Translations under genes and position numbers: made by a program
Assembly: GCF_000373985.1 (NCBI RefSeq)
Contig: NZ_KB893079.1
Span: 57,359 to 121,358 of the forward strand
Reading direction: 5' to 3'
DNA from: Desulfobacter curvatus DSM 3379
GTDB lineage: Bacteria > Desulfobacterota > Desulfobacteria > Desulfobacterales > Desulfobacteraceae
Length of the DNA stretch: 64,000 nt
In this document: in pieces, positions 35,227 through 44,263 of the stretch
How the letters are laid out: each line of letters opens with the position of its first letter
Numbering within the stretch: the first letter of the stretch is position 1
Notes under the pieces: generated by a model
The model's database searches: none
What the model saw: only the letters and a program-made list of their open reading frames with translations
Told to the model about the DNA's origin: nothing

Positions 35227-37419
35227 ATGAAAAATAAGGGCCTATATATTCAGATGTTCAGCATTCATGGCCTTATTCGATCTGAAAACATGGAACTTGG
35301 CCATGATGCCGACACAGGAGGACAGATTAAATATGTCATAGAGTTAGGCAAAGCGCTATCCAAACATAAAGATGTCCATAGGGTCGATTTACTGACACGG
35401 TTGATTTCGGATAAGGCCTGTTCTGATGACTACAGCCGGCCCATTGAAACGGTCAATGAAAAATTTCGCATTGTCAGGCTTCAATGCGGCGGGAAAAAAT
35501 ATATACGCAAAGAGTTGTTGTGGCCATTTATGGATGAGTATGTGGATAAAACAATTAAGTTCATCAAAAATGAAAGAAAAATTCCGGATGTAATCCACGG
35601 CCACTATCCGGATGCAGGATATGTAGCCAAAGAACTGGCCCGGTTTTTCGGGCTTCCCTTTATCTATACCGGCCATTCACTGGGTAAACCAAAAAAACAA
35701 AGGTTGTTGAATGAAGGGCAAAAAGAAGATGAATTAAACAAAAAATTCAAAATTGATCACCGGATTTTCATGGAAGAGCAGATTTTGAAATCAGCAGATA
35801 TGATCGTGACCAGTACCCGCCAGGAAATAGACGAGCAATATGGTCTATACCAAAACAAAGGGCTGCCCAAGTTCCATGTTATTCCGCCGGGGATCGACAT
35901 TGAAAAATTTTGCCCTTATTACCACGAGACATTTGCCAATAATGAACAAAAAGAGGAGTCTTTGTTTACAAGGCAGTCGCTTATCAAAGAGTTGCGCCGC
36001 TTTTTCAGGCACCCCGAAAAACCGATCATTCTTGCATTATGCAGGCCCGATAAACGCAAAAACATTGAAGGGCTTGTTAAGGCATATGGGGAAGATTATG
36101 ATCTGCAGGCCATTGCCAACCTCGCCGTTTTTGCCGGAATCAGAAAGGATATATCCCAGAAAGAGGACAGTGAACGGGATGTGTTGACCCAGATGCTGCT
36201 GTTAATAGACAAGTATAACCTGTACGGAAAGATGGCCATTCCCAAAAAACACGATTTTGAACTTGAAGTGCCCGAGCTTTATCGCATTGCCGCCAGAGGA
36301 AGCGGCGTGTTTGTAAATTCCGCACTGGTGGAACCCTTTGGATTAACCCTTCTGGAGGCTCTGGCATGCGGCCTGCCGGTGGTAGCAACAAATGACGGCG
36401 GACCCAAAGATATCATTGATAACTGTCAAGGCGGAATCCTGGTGGACCCCAAAGACACAAAGGCTATTGCCAAAGCCATTAAAGATATCCTGGTACACTC
36501 TGATACATGGAGTGAATTTTCAAAAAACGGCATCATGAATACCCGTAAGTATTATACCTGGACAAGCCATGTGAAAACATATGTTCAAAAGATCAAATCC
36601 CTGCACCAAAAATACGAAACCCTGGAAATGGATGTCAACGAACAACGATTAAACATTGGAAAACGATTTTCAAACCTCCATTATTTTCTCATCACCGATA
36701 TTGACAACACGCTGTTGGGGGGCAGCGATGAAAGCCTTGAGCAGTTGATGAAACTGCTTAAGGATAATAAAGAAAACATTGGTTTTGGCGTGGCCACGGG
36801 CCGCGTGCTAAAGTCAGCCCTGGATATTTTACAAGCAAATAATATCATGACCCCGGATATTATAATCTCCGGGGTAGGAAGTGAAATCACCTATGGTGAA
36901 TCTTTGTATCATGACAAGGGATGGGAAAACCATATTTCCAAAAACTGGAATCGTGACCTGATCATGTCAAAACTTGAGGATGTTAATTATCTGACAAAAC
37001 AACCTGACAATACCCAAACACCTTTCAAAATCAGTTATAATATGGTGCCCGGCAAGGATCATCTTCCCCGGTTGCATCATATTTTGACAAAAGACCGATT
37101 CCGGTACACATTAATCTATTCCCATGAAAAATATCTGGATATCCTTCCTTACAGGGCCTCAAAGGGGAAAGCCATACGGTATCTGAGCTATAAATGGGAA
37201 ATTCCTTTGAAAAATCTTCTGATCTGCGGAGACTCAGGAAATGATGAGGAGATGCTCAAGGGTGAACCCGCCGGTATTGTCGTGGGAAATTACAGTTCAG
37301 AACTTGAGCCGTTGAAACATATTAAAAACATATATTTTGCTCAAAATAACGCAAGTGGCGGTATTATCGAAGGAATTAATCACTACAAATTTATTCAAAA
37401 GGCCGGAGGAACCCAATGA
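35227..37419 (+). CDS. sps: Sucrose-phosphate synthase with C-terminal sucrose-phosphatase (HAD) domain
   Basis: 730 residues. Residues 1-470 form a GT4 glycosyltransferase with the diagnostic start GHDADTGGQIKYVIELGKAL, the HGHYPDAGY segment, donor-site residues in CRPDKRKN and the EPFGLTLLEA motif (about residue 368). It should make sucrose 6-phosphate from UDP/ADP-glucose and fructose 6-phosphate. Residues about 485-730 are a HAD phosphatase with ITDIDNTLLGG (nucleophile Asp about 491), VATGR, and GDSGNDEEML. A fused enzyme would release sucrose directly. It is adjacent to the kinase and overlaps the phosphorylase gene by 4 nt. Confidence 0.93.
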   Translation: MKNKGLYIQMFSIHGLIRSENMELGHDADTGGQIKYVIELGKALSKHKDVHRVDLLTRLISDKACSDDYSRPIETVNEKFRIVRLQCGGKKYIRKELLWPFMDEYVDKTIKFIKNERKIPDVIHGHYPDAGYVAKELARFFGLPFIYTGHSLGKPKKQRLLNEGQKEDELNKKFKIDHRIFMEEQILKSADMIVTSTRQEIDEQYGLYQNKGLPKFHVIPPGIDIEKFCPYYHETFANNEQKEESLFTRQSLIKELRRFFRHPEKPIILALCRPDKRKNIEGLVKAYGEDYDLQAIANLAVFAGIRKDISQKEDSERDVLTQMLLLIDKYNLYGKMAIPKKHDFELEVPELYRIAARGSGVFVNSALVEPFGLTLLEALACGLPVVATNDGGPKDIIDNCQGGILVDPKDTKAIAKAIKDILVHSDTWSEFSKNGIMNTRKYYTWTSHVKTYVQKIKSLHQKYETLEMDVNEQRLNIGKRFSNLHYFLITDIDNTLLGGSDESLEQLMKLLKDNKENIGFGVATGRVLKSALDILQANNIMTPDIIISGVGSEITYGESLYHDKGWENHISKNWNRDLIMSKLEDVNYLTKQPDNTQTPFKISYNMVPGKDHLPRLHHILTKDRFRYTLIYSHEKYLDILPYRASKGKAIRYLSYKWEIPLKNLLICGDSGNDEEMLKGEPAGIVVGNYSSELEPLKHIKNIYFAQNNASGGIIEGINHYKFIQKAGGTQ

Positions 37420-38864
37420 CGCTGAAAAACAAAATTCAACTGATAACCTACCCTGACAGCCTTGGCGCCAATCTACCTGAATTGCATTATGTCCTGCGAA
37501 GATACTTTTCAAAAGCAGTTTACGGACTTCACCTGCTGCCGTTTTATCCTTCCTCCTCAGATAGAGGCTTTGCCCCGCTGACCTATGATGAGGTGGACCC
37601 GGCATTTGGGACATGGGAGGATATTGAAAAGATCGGTCAAGATTTTGACCTGATTATAGATTTTATGGTGAACCATATTTCACGCCAAAGTGTCTTTTTC
37701 CAGGATTATGTTGAAAAAGGGGCTGACAGCGAATATGCAGACATGTTTATATCCTTTGAAAAACTGTCTCCCGACGGCTGGATCAAAGAGGAAGATCTTG
37801 CCAAGGTTTATACACGAAAACCCAGGCCCCCATACCAGGTCATTGAACGCCCCGACGGCACGCTTGAAAAAATCTGGTGCACCTTTGATTATCAACAAAT
37901 CGACCTGGATTACAATTCACCAAAAACCCGGGAGGTGATGCGCCGTTTTCTAATTCGACTGGCCAGGAACCGGCCCAAAATGATCCGTCTGGACGCGGTT
38001 GCCTACACCACAATGGAAATGGGGACCAATTGCTTTTTTCTGGAACCCCAGATCTGGGAGCTTTTAGACTGGTTCAATGACTATGCATCGGCTTTTGATA
38101 CCCAGATTCTCCCTGAAATTCATGAACATTACTCCTATCAGATCAAACTTTCCCAAAAAGGATATTGGTGCTATGATTTTTCCCTGCCCATGCTGGTACT
38201 TCACGCACTGTTCTCCCATGACAGCCGCCAATTAAAATCATGGCTGAAAAAATGTCCACGCAAACAGATCAACACCCTTGACACCCATGACGGCATTGGG
38301 GTTGTAGATGTAGACCAGCTTCTGAGCCCCGAGGAAATACAACTGACTCTTGAAGAACTTTACAAAAAGGGATCCAATGTAAAAAAGGTGTATTCCGGCC
38401 CGGAATATTACAACCTTGATGTTTACCAGGTTAATTGCACCTACTATTCCGCCCTAGGATGCAATGATGATGCCTATATCGCAGCCAGAACCATCCAATT
38501 TTTTACACCCGGCATTCCCCAAGTTTACTATGTCGGACTTCTGGCCGGTGAAAATGACATCAAACTGGTGGAAAAAACAAAATTCGGACGAAATATCAAC
38601 CGGCACAATTTTTCCTTGGAAGAAATTAAAGAGCACCTTCAGAAGAAGGTGGTTCAAAGGCTTCTCCACTTAATGGAATTTCGGAATACCTACCCTGCTT
38701 TTAACGGAGAATTTAGTCTCATAAAAAGCAGGAGCGACCGATTAATAATGAAATGGACACATAAAAAATGTCAGGTTACGGCTGAGATTGACCTTGAAAA
38801 TTACAAGTCGAATCTGACCTATTTTGACCCTGTGGCAGGAAGGGATGTGAGTTTCACAGCATAA
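37416..38864 (+). CDS. Sucrose phosphorylase-like GH13 enzyme
   Basis: 482 residues of the GH13_18 type, which split sucrose with phosphate into glucose 1-phosphate and fructose; close relatives act on sucrose 6-phosphate or glucosylglycerate. Landmarks are LPFYPSSSDRGFAP near residue 45, the VNHIS motif near 88, nucleophile in RLDAVAYT (about residue 192), acid/base in ILPEIHEHY (about residue 233) and the DTHDGIG motif (about residue 289). ATGA overlap couples it to the synthase, so one operon both makes and recycles the sugar. Substrate remains to be proved. Confidence 0.88.
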   Translation: MTLKNKIQLITYPDSLGANLPELHYVLRRYFSKAVYGLHLLPFYPSSSDRGFAPLTYDEVDPAFGTWEDIEKIGQDFDLIIDFMVNHISRQSVFFQDYVEKGADSEYADMFISFEKLSPDGWIKEEDLAKVYTRKPRPPYQVIERPDGTLEKIWCTFDYQQIDLDYNSPKTREVMRRFLIRLARNRPKMIRLDAVAYTTMEMGTNCFFLEPQIWELLDWFNDYASAFDTQILPEIHEHYSYQIKLSQKGYWCYDFSLPMLVLHALFSHDSRQLKSWLKKCPRKQINTLDTHDGIGVVDVDQLLSPEEIQLTLEELYKKGSNVKKVYSGPEYYNLDVYQVNCTYYSALGCNDDAYIAARTIQFFTPGIPQVYYVGLLAGENDIKLVEKTKFGRNINRHNFSLEEIKEHLQKKVVQRLLHLMEFRNTYPAFNGEFSLIKSRSDRLIMKWTHKKCQVTAEIDLENYKSNLTYFDPVAGRDVSFTA

Positions 38865-38885
38865 ATTGCATAAATTCTCTAAAAA

Positions 38886-38926
38886 AACCAAAGCCCCGCC
38901 AAGTTATATATAGCGGGGCTTTGGTT
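38886..38926. terminator. Bidirectional terminator between sucrose operon and CoA-transferase
   Basis: AACCAAAGCCCCGC / GCGGGGCTTTGGTT is a perfect 14-bp stem. On the minus strand a run of T follows, so it is strongest for the CoA-transferase gene. Confidence 0.85.
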
Positions 38927-38952
38927 ATCGGTAGGCGGTAATACGCTCTGTT

Positions 38953-40500
38953 CTATTTTTCCCAGAAACGCATGGTGCCGTTTTGTGCAAAGCTAAGATG
39001 CATGTTGTAGCACTCGTCCAGCAACTGGGGTTCATGGTGGCCGCCGGTTGCCTTGGTGGCGCGGTCAAGATAATCGTACATATAATCTTTGTAAGCCGGA
39101 TGGGCACATTTATCAATAACAACCTTGGCGCGGTCAATTGGCGCCAGGCCACGCAGGTCAGCCAGACCCTGCTCGGTAACCAGTACATCAATATCGTGCT
39201 CGGTGTGGTCGACGTGGGGAACCTTGGGCACAACACCGGTGATGCCGAATTCATCATTCTTGGTGGCCCGGCAAGAGGGGCAGTGCATCATGGATATGTA
39301 AGCGTTACGGATAAAGTCACCGGAACCGCCGATACCGTTCAGCATACGGGTACCGCCTGCGTGGGTGGAGTTGGCATGTGCATACATATCAAATTCAAGC
39401 GGTGTATTCATGCCGATGACGCCCGCACGGCGAATAAGTTCCGGATTGTTGGAAATCTGCTGCGGACGCATCATAACCATATTCTTATAGGTTTCAAAAT
39501 TTTTCCACCAATCAACAAATGCATCGTTAGACAAAGACAGTGACGTACAGTTGATGTATTTGCATTTGCCCGAATCAAGGAAGGGCAGGAAGGTATCTTG
39601 CAGAACCTCGGTGAAAACGGTCAAATCTTCAAAGGGACTTGCGGTCAGGCCACCCACAACGGCATTGGCAATGGAGCCCACACCGGATTGCAGGGGAAGC
39701 AGGTTCTTGGGCAGACGCCCGGCCTTCACTTCAACCTGGAAGAAATCAACGATATTGTCGGCAATGGCTTGGGCAACATCATCAGTACCGCGCAGCGCAC
39801 GACCATTGTCAGGCAGCTTGGATTCAACGATGGCGACGATCTTGCTCTTATCGGTGGGAACCCAGGGGGTACCAATACGCTGACGCAGATCAGTCACCGG
39901 ATAAATTTTACGGTACGGCGGCAAATCGGTTAAAAGGATGTCGTGCATGCCTTCAAATGAGGGCAGACCGGTGTTAATTTCAACAATAATTTTGTCAGCG
40001 ACATCAATGATTTCAGGCGCAGCACCCACGGCACCGGTAAGAATGATGTCACCGTTCTCGGTAATGGCGGATGCTTCGATAACTGCCAGATCAAGCCCGC
40101 CACCCTTATCCATGGTATAAAAACCGTATTTCAGATCTTGAGGGAACATGGAAAGGTGCTTATCACCCATGCGAATCTGGCCGCTGTTGATGGCTTTGCC
40201 CAGATTTTTACCTGTCTGGTAGGGCCAACGACGATCAATCATGTTTAATGTGGCCATGCGGTCCTCAACCTCGGCACCGACAGACGCGCCGATAAACAAG
40301 TTGAGTCTTAACTTGCCTTGAAGATTGTTTTTCTCAACGTGGTCACACAGCGCAATAGGCACAACTTTCGGATAGCCGACCGGGGTAAATCCGGACATAC
40401 CAACATTCAGACCATCTTCAAAGTACTGGATACATTCTTCAGGGGTTTTTACCTTGCTGAGCAGCTCTTTGCAACGTACGCGTTCCTCTAATGTAGACAT
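38953..40500 (-). CDS. Acetyl-CoA hydrolase/transferase family: probable succinyl-CoA:acetate CoA-transferase
   Basis: 515 residues of the Cat1/AarC type: GLNVGMSGFTPVGYPK near residue 30, LFIGASVGAEVEDR near 70, the VIEASAITENG active-site Glu region near 140 and GGSGDFIRNAY, HTEHDIDVLVTEQGLADLRG late in the chain. In Desulfobacter this activity activates acetate with succinyl-CoA from the TCA cycle, which fits PEPCK and NfnAB in the same window. An acetyl-CoA hydrolase or propionate transferase cannot be excluded. GAAGGAGAG lies upstream of the ATG. Confidence 0.88.
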   Translation of the reverse strand: MSTLEERVRCKELLSKVKTPEECIQYFEDGLNVGMSGFTPVGYPKVVPIALCDHVEKNNLQGKLRLNLFIGASVGAEVEDRMATLNMIDRRWPYQTGKNLGKAINSGQIRMGDKHLSMFPQDLKYGFYTMDKGGGLDLAVIEASAITENGDIILTGAVGAAPEIIDVADKIIVEINTGLPSFEGMHDILLTDLPPYRKIYPVTDLRQRIGTPWVPTDKSKIVAIVESKLPDNGRALRGTDDVAQAIADNIVDFFQVEVKAGRLPKNLLPLQSGVGSIANAVVGGLTASPFEDLTVFTEVLQDTFLPFLDSGKCKYINCTSLSLSNDAFVDWWKNFETYKNMVMMRPQQISNNPELIRRAGVIGMNTPLEFDMYAHANSTHAGGTRMLNGIGGSGDFIRNAYISMMHCPSCRATKNDEFGITGVVPKVPHVDHTEHDIDVLVTEQGLADLRGLAPIDRAKVVIDKCAHPAYKDYMYDYLDRATKATGGHHEPQLLDECYNMHLSFAQNGTMRFWEK

Positions 40501-40730
40501 ACGCTCTTTCTCTCCTTCATTGAATTTGACTTACGGGTATCGAAGAGATTCCCCTCTGAAGTAGCCTCAACATCTCGACCACCTAACTAAATACCGGGGA
40601 ACCGCGCCAGTTAAAGGGCCATACCGAAACAGGGTTTCAATAAAATAATACTTAGGAGAGGGTTATATAATGCGTCAGCGAACATAGTCAAGAAAAATTT
40701 TTCGGACTCATTCATGGTAAAAACAGCCCC

Positions 40731-40829
40731 TTATAAGAAAGTATGTTCAACCTAAACAGTGCGTTAAGTTTTTGTTGGGGTTTGAGCATCGGTGTTGATT
40801 GATCAAGTTCGCATACGGTTCTTATTAAA
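40731..40829 (+). repeat. Structured intergenic repeat family 1, copy 4 (diverged)
   Basis: It has the same frame of landmarks, TTATAAGAAAGT then TTTTTGTTGGGG then GTTGATT then GGTTCTTATTA, but both hairpins are eroded. It lies in the divergent spacer 40501-40920, which has no gene. Confidence 0.5.
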
Positions 40830-40920
40830 AAATAAATTGAATCTAAACGCTTTTTTTTTTAGACTGAAATAAATTCATGCAGTTCCCTTGCCCCAAAAAA
40901 AATATAATATTGGAGAAACG

Positions 40921-42192
40921 ATGAAGGAAATAAATTCAGACCGGTTTCTAAGCTATACGCAAGAAGGCAATCCGGACGATCAGAGTAAGGCAGAGGTTAG
41001 CCTGGAAAAAAACTTCAAGACGTTGACGGATAAGCTGCCCATCGGTATCATTTTAACTTCAGTGGAAGGAGAAATAATAAATGTCAACCCCGAAGGTCTC
41101 CATATGCTGGGTTACAGTTCTGTGGAGGATCTTTCCGGCATCTCCATTCAATCACTCTACTATAATAAAAAAGACCGGGAATTTTTTTTAAAAAAAATGG
41201 AAACAGGGTGGGTCAGGGACCTGGAAGTACGATTTCAAAAATCCGATGGCAGCGAAATCTGGTGCTCCATGTCTTCTGTAATCCAGGAAAACAGCCCCAG
41301 AGGGCGTTATTTTATCTCCTCGCTTCTGGATATTACCCGGAGAAAAGAGATGGAAGAAGAAAAATCGGACCTTTTAATCCAGTTAACCCAGACCGATAAA
41401 CTGGCCTCCATCGGGCAGCTTGCAGCCGGCATCGCCCACGAAATTAACAATCCGGTGGGATATGTCACCAGTAACCTGAACTCTCTGGAAGAATACCTGG
41501 CCGATATTCGAAAACTCATTGAACTGGATCAAACCCTGATCAGGCGCCTGGATGAAATCACGCTTCCTGAAGTGTTGGCAAAAATGACAGAAGAAGTCCA
41601 TGAATACGTCCGGGAGATTGACCTTGATTTTCTTCAGGAAGATATGGATGAACTCATAAAAGACTGCATTGACGGACTGGACCGGATCAAAAAAATCGTC
41701 ATTGATTTGAAGGATTTTGCTCATCCGGGCAAAAAGGATCTCGAACCTGTGGATATCAATGCCTGTATTGAAACCACTCTGAATGTAGCGGCCAATGAGC
41801 TAAAATATAAAACAACGGTACATAAAGACCTAAAGGTTGTGCCCTTAATCAACGGCATCCCCCAGCAACTCAATCAGGTTTTTTTAAACATACTGGTAAA
41901 CGCAGCCCAAGCCATTGAAAAAAAAGGTGACATCAGAATCAAGACATGGCAGAAAAACAACGACGTATTTCTTACAATTTCAGATACCGGCTGTGGCATA
42001 GACCCGGAACATATATCTAAAATTTTTGATCCCTTTTTCACCACAAAGGAGGTGGGCAAAGGGACGGGTTTGGGTATGAATATCGCTTATAATATCATTC
42101 AACAGCATGGCGGCAGCATTTCCGTTAAAAGCGAAAAAGGCAAAGGGACCACATTTACAGTCAACCTGCCCGTTTCTGAAGACACAGAATAA
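40921..42192 (+). CDS. PAS-domain sensor histidine kinase
   Basis: 423 residues from the ATG at 40921, preceded by TTGGAGAAACG; a longer frame starting at an in-frame TTG is not supported. One PAS domain (about residues 28-145), a coiled coil, HisKA with GIAHEINNPVGYV (His about residue 175) and an acidic, lengthened helical insert (LRKLIELD...VHEYVREIDLDFL) before the HATPase boxes NAAQAIEK, DTGCGID and GTGLGMNIA. Soluble. Its 3' end overlaps the convergent response-regulator gene by 32 bp. Confidence 0.9.
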   Translation: MKEINSDRFLSYTQEGNPDDQSKAEVSLEKNFKTLTDKLPIGIILTSVEGEIINVNPEGLHMLGYSSVEDLSGISIQSLYYNKKDREFFLKKMETGWVRDLEVRFQKSDGSEIWCSMSSVIQENSPRGRYFISSLLDITRRKEMEEEKSDLLIQLTQTDKLASIGQLAAGIAHEINNPVGYVTSNLNSLEEYLADIRKLIELDQTLIRRLDEITLPEVLAKMTEEVHEYVREIDLDFLQEDMDELIKDCIDGLDRIKKIVIDLKDFAHPGKKDLEPVDINACIETTLNVAANELKYKTTVHKDLKVVPLINGIPQQLNQVFLNILVNAAQAIEKKGDIRIKTWQKNNDVFLTISDTGCGIDPEHISKIFDPFFTTKEVGKGTGLGMNIAYNIIQQHGGSISVKSEKGKGTTFTVNLPVSEDTE

Positions 42193-43006
42193 ACCCTTTA
42201 CCGAAAAAACGCCCGGTCAAAGCGGATAAGGTCACGACATATACCTGATCATCTATGGTTATATCGAACTTAACCCGGCTGATTTGCGATTCAAACACAG
42301 GTAAAAATTTTTTCATCACATCTTTGGAAAAATAATCCGCCAAAGGATTTCCCACAATGACCATCTGGTCATTTATTATTAATTTTTCAGCCTGCCGATT
42401 GATCAGTATAATTGTCCGATCATAACTCACGCCCATGGCTGCCACAGGAAGCCCCCTGAAAAGCACCCGTGTCAGTTCAAGGGCCTGGTTCTGGAGTTCA
42501 AGTTCCCTTGTCCGCTGCTTGATAATATCTTCAAGGTCCTTATTAATTTGTTCCAGCTCTTTATTCTTTGCGGCGACCATAAGGTGCAGGGACTTGTTGG
42601 ACTGAATAAGGTCATAGCCTTCAAGGGCTTTTCTGATCTCCTGTTTAAGATCGTCATCATTCCATGGTTTTAAAAGGAACTTGTAAACATGACCCTCATT
42701 TATTGACGCCTTAATGGAGTCGACTTCAGTATAACCGGTCAAAAGAATTCTTATGGTATCCGGATAAGTCTCCCGGACCTTGGCCAGAAATGAAATACCT
42801 GACATCTCCGGCATCCGATGATCTGAAATGACCAGATGAATGTCCCGGGAAGCCATGATCTTTAATCCATCTTCCCCATTTGTTGCAGTCAACAGATCAA
42901 AACTTTCTCTTCGCAACAAACGCTTTAAAGCGGAAAGGATTTGTTTTTCATCATCAACACAAAGTATCGTGTGTTTTGGTGTACTATCCATCACCTGATG
43001 TTCCAT
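42161..43006 (-). CDS. Response regulator with receiver, coiled coil and PAS-like output
   Basis: 281 residues. The receiver is complete (ILCVDDEKQ, phospho-Asp in LVISDHRMPEMSG, LLKPW), of the RpfG/HD-GYP-associated kind. A coiled coil (about 130-175, NKELEQINKDLEDIIKQRT) and a PAS-like domain (about 180-280) follow. No DNA-binding or catalytic domain is visible. Its gene lies convergent with a kinase gene and next to an HDOD gene, suggesting a role in signal relay. Confidence 0.82.
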   Translation of the reverse strand: MEHQVMDSTPKHTILCVDDEKQILSALKRLLRRESFDLLTATNGEDGLKIMASRDIHLVISDHRMPEMSGISFLAKVRETYPDTIRILLTGYTEVDSIKASINEGHVYKFLLKPWNDDDLKQEIRKALEGYDLIQSNKSLHLMVAAKNKELEQINKDLEDIIKQRTRELELQNQALELTRVLFRGLPVAAMGVSYDRTIILINRQAEKLIINDQMVIVGNPLADYFSKDVMKKFLPVFESQISRVKFDITIDDQVYVVTLSALTGRFFGKGFILCLQKRAG

Positions 43007-43020
43007 CCCCTTTACGAAAC

Positions 43021-43232
43021 ACGGCTTACCCCGTGGCTGTTTTATAAGAAAGTCTGTGTAACCAACACAGATCTTTCAACTTTCGTTGTAGGCTATGCCT
43101 GGCAGTTGATATGTCAGGTCAGCCCATGGCTGTTTTATGAAAGTATCCAGTAACTAACTGGATTCGTTCTCTCTTTGTTGTGGGCTGAGTCTGGGGGCTG
43201 ATAGACCAGGTCAGCCCATGGCTGTTATAGAA
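43021..43232 (+). repeat. Structured intergenic repeat family 1, copy 5 (two full units plus a truncated one)
   Basis: A truncated unit end (CCCGTGGCTGTTTTATAAG) is followed by unit 1 (hairpin 1 CTGTGT / ACACAG) and unit 2 (hairpin 1 ATCCAG / CTGGAT). Each is followed by hairpin 2 and CAGCCCATGGCTGTT. The last bases (TTATAG) supply the stop codon of the HDOD gene. Confidence 0.75.
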
Positions 43233-44106
43233 AAAACGCCCATGCATCATCAATCAAACGTTCGACCTTGGGAAACCATTTAGGTGCTGTTTCAATCCAG
43301 ACATTAAACCGTTTTCTGGCATGCATATCGAAATAGGCATACTTAATATTTCCCGGAGATGTGTTGTTGTTCAAAAAATCCGAATAATAGCTGTTAATAA
43401 TACCATCCGCCGTATTTACGATGATGCTTTCATCAAAAAAGCCTGCGCCGGGTTGAATGGCATGATGAGAATAGATTGTATTGGCCAGATGCGGTGGAAG
43501 TTCCCACTTTTTTACAAAAAAATATCCGACTTCGGGATGACAGGCCGGCAGTATTTCTTTTTCTGCGTCCAAGTAAACCAAATCGTTCTGACGGGCATGT
43601 TCGATGACCCGAATGAAATCATCGGGAAAATAATGGGCCAGCATCAGTTTACCCATGTCATGAAGCAAGCCGCAGACAAAACATTTTTCAGGGTCTCCAA
43701 CCCCGGCCTGCTCCGCCAGATATCTGCTGAGAACCGCAACGCCGATTGAATGCCGCCAGAAACGGTCAACGTTGAAATGCGTATTTAACCTTTTCTCAAA
43801 CAAATGATCCAAAATATTGAAGGTTGAGAGCGATAGGACAATATTTCGTATGGCATCAAACCCCAAAATGATGGCTGCCTCATTGGTGGTTGAAATTTTC
43901 TCTCTTAATCCGAAAAAAGCGGAATTTACGAGTTGAAGCATTTTAAACACAATGGCCTGATCCTTTTCGATCACTTTGGATAAAGAATCATTTGTTGTGT
44001 TTGGATCATTGAGCATTTCATTTACTTTTGTTACAATTGACGGCAAAGAAGGCAAATCCCGAATCTTTCCAAATCGTTTTATAAATTCTGCTTTTGTTTT
44101 ATTCAA
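43225..44106 (-). CDS. HDOD-domain signalling protein
   Basis: 293 residues with the HDOD fold (about residues 10-215): LPSLPSIVTKVNEMLNDPN at the start, QLVNSAFFG, AIIILGFDAIRN-like helix, and the degenerate HD-type core FVCGLLHDMGKLML. The LLHDMGK keeps the HD pair, so residual metal binding is possible; HDOD proteins mostly act as scaffolds in c-di-GMP and stress signalling. The neighbouring GGDEF-EAL gene is divergent. The stop codon lies inside a family-1 repeat. Confidence 0.85.
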   Translation of the reverse strand: MNKTKAEFIKRFGKIRDLPSLPSIVTKVNEMLNDPNTTNDSLSKVIEKDQAIVFKMLQLVNSAFFGLREKISTTNEAAIILGFDAIRNIVLSLSTFNILDHLFEKRLNTHFNVDRFWRHSIGVAVLSRYLAEQAGVGDPEKCFVCGLLHDMGKLMLAHYFPDDFIRVIEHARQNDLVYLDAEKEILPACHPEVGYFFVKKWELPPHLANTIYSHHAIQPGAGFFDESIIVNTADGIINSYYSDFLNNNTSPGNIKYAYFDMHARKRFNVWIETAPKWFPKVERLIDDAWAFFL

Positions 44107-44263
44107 TTGGGGCGCCTCTAAAAAGCTGATTACTGAGGTTGTTCAAACAAATTTTAAATAATTGATATGGAAAATATGACACTAATATCAATTTTTGTAA
44201 AGTACGCATCGTTCGGTTTAAGACGCGCCTTCAAATTAACTTTTTGATACGGAAACCATTTCT

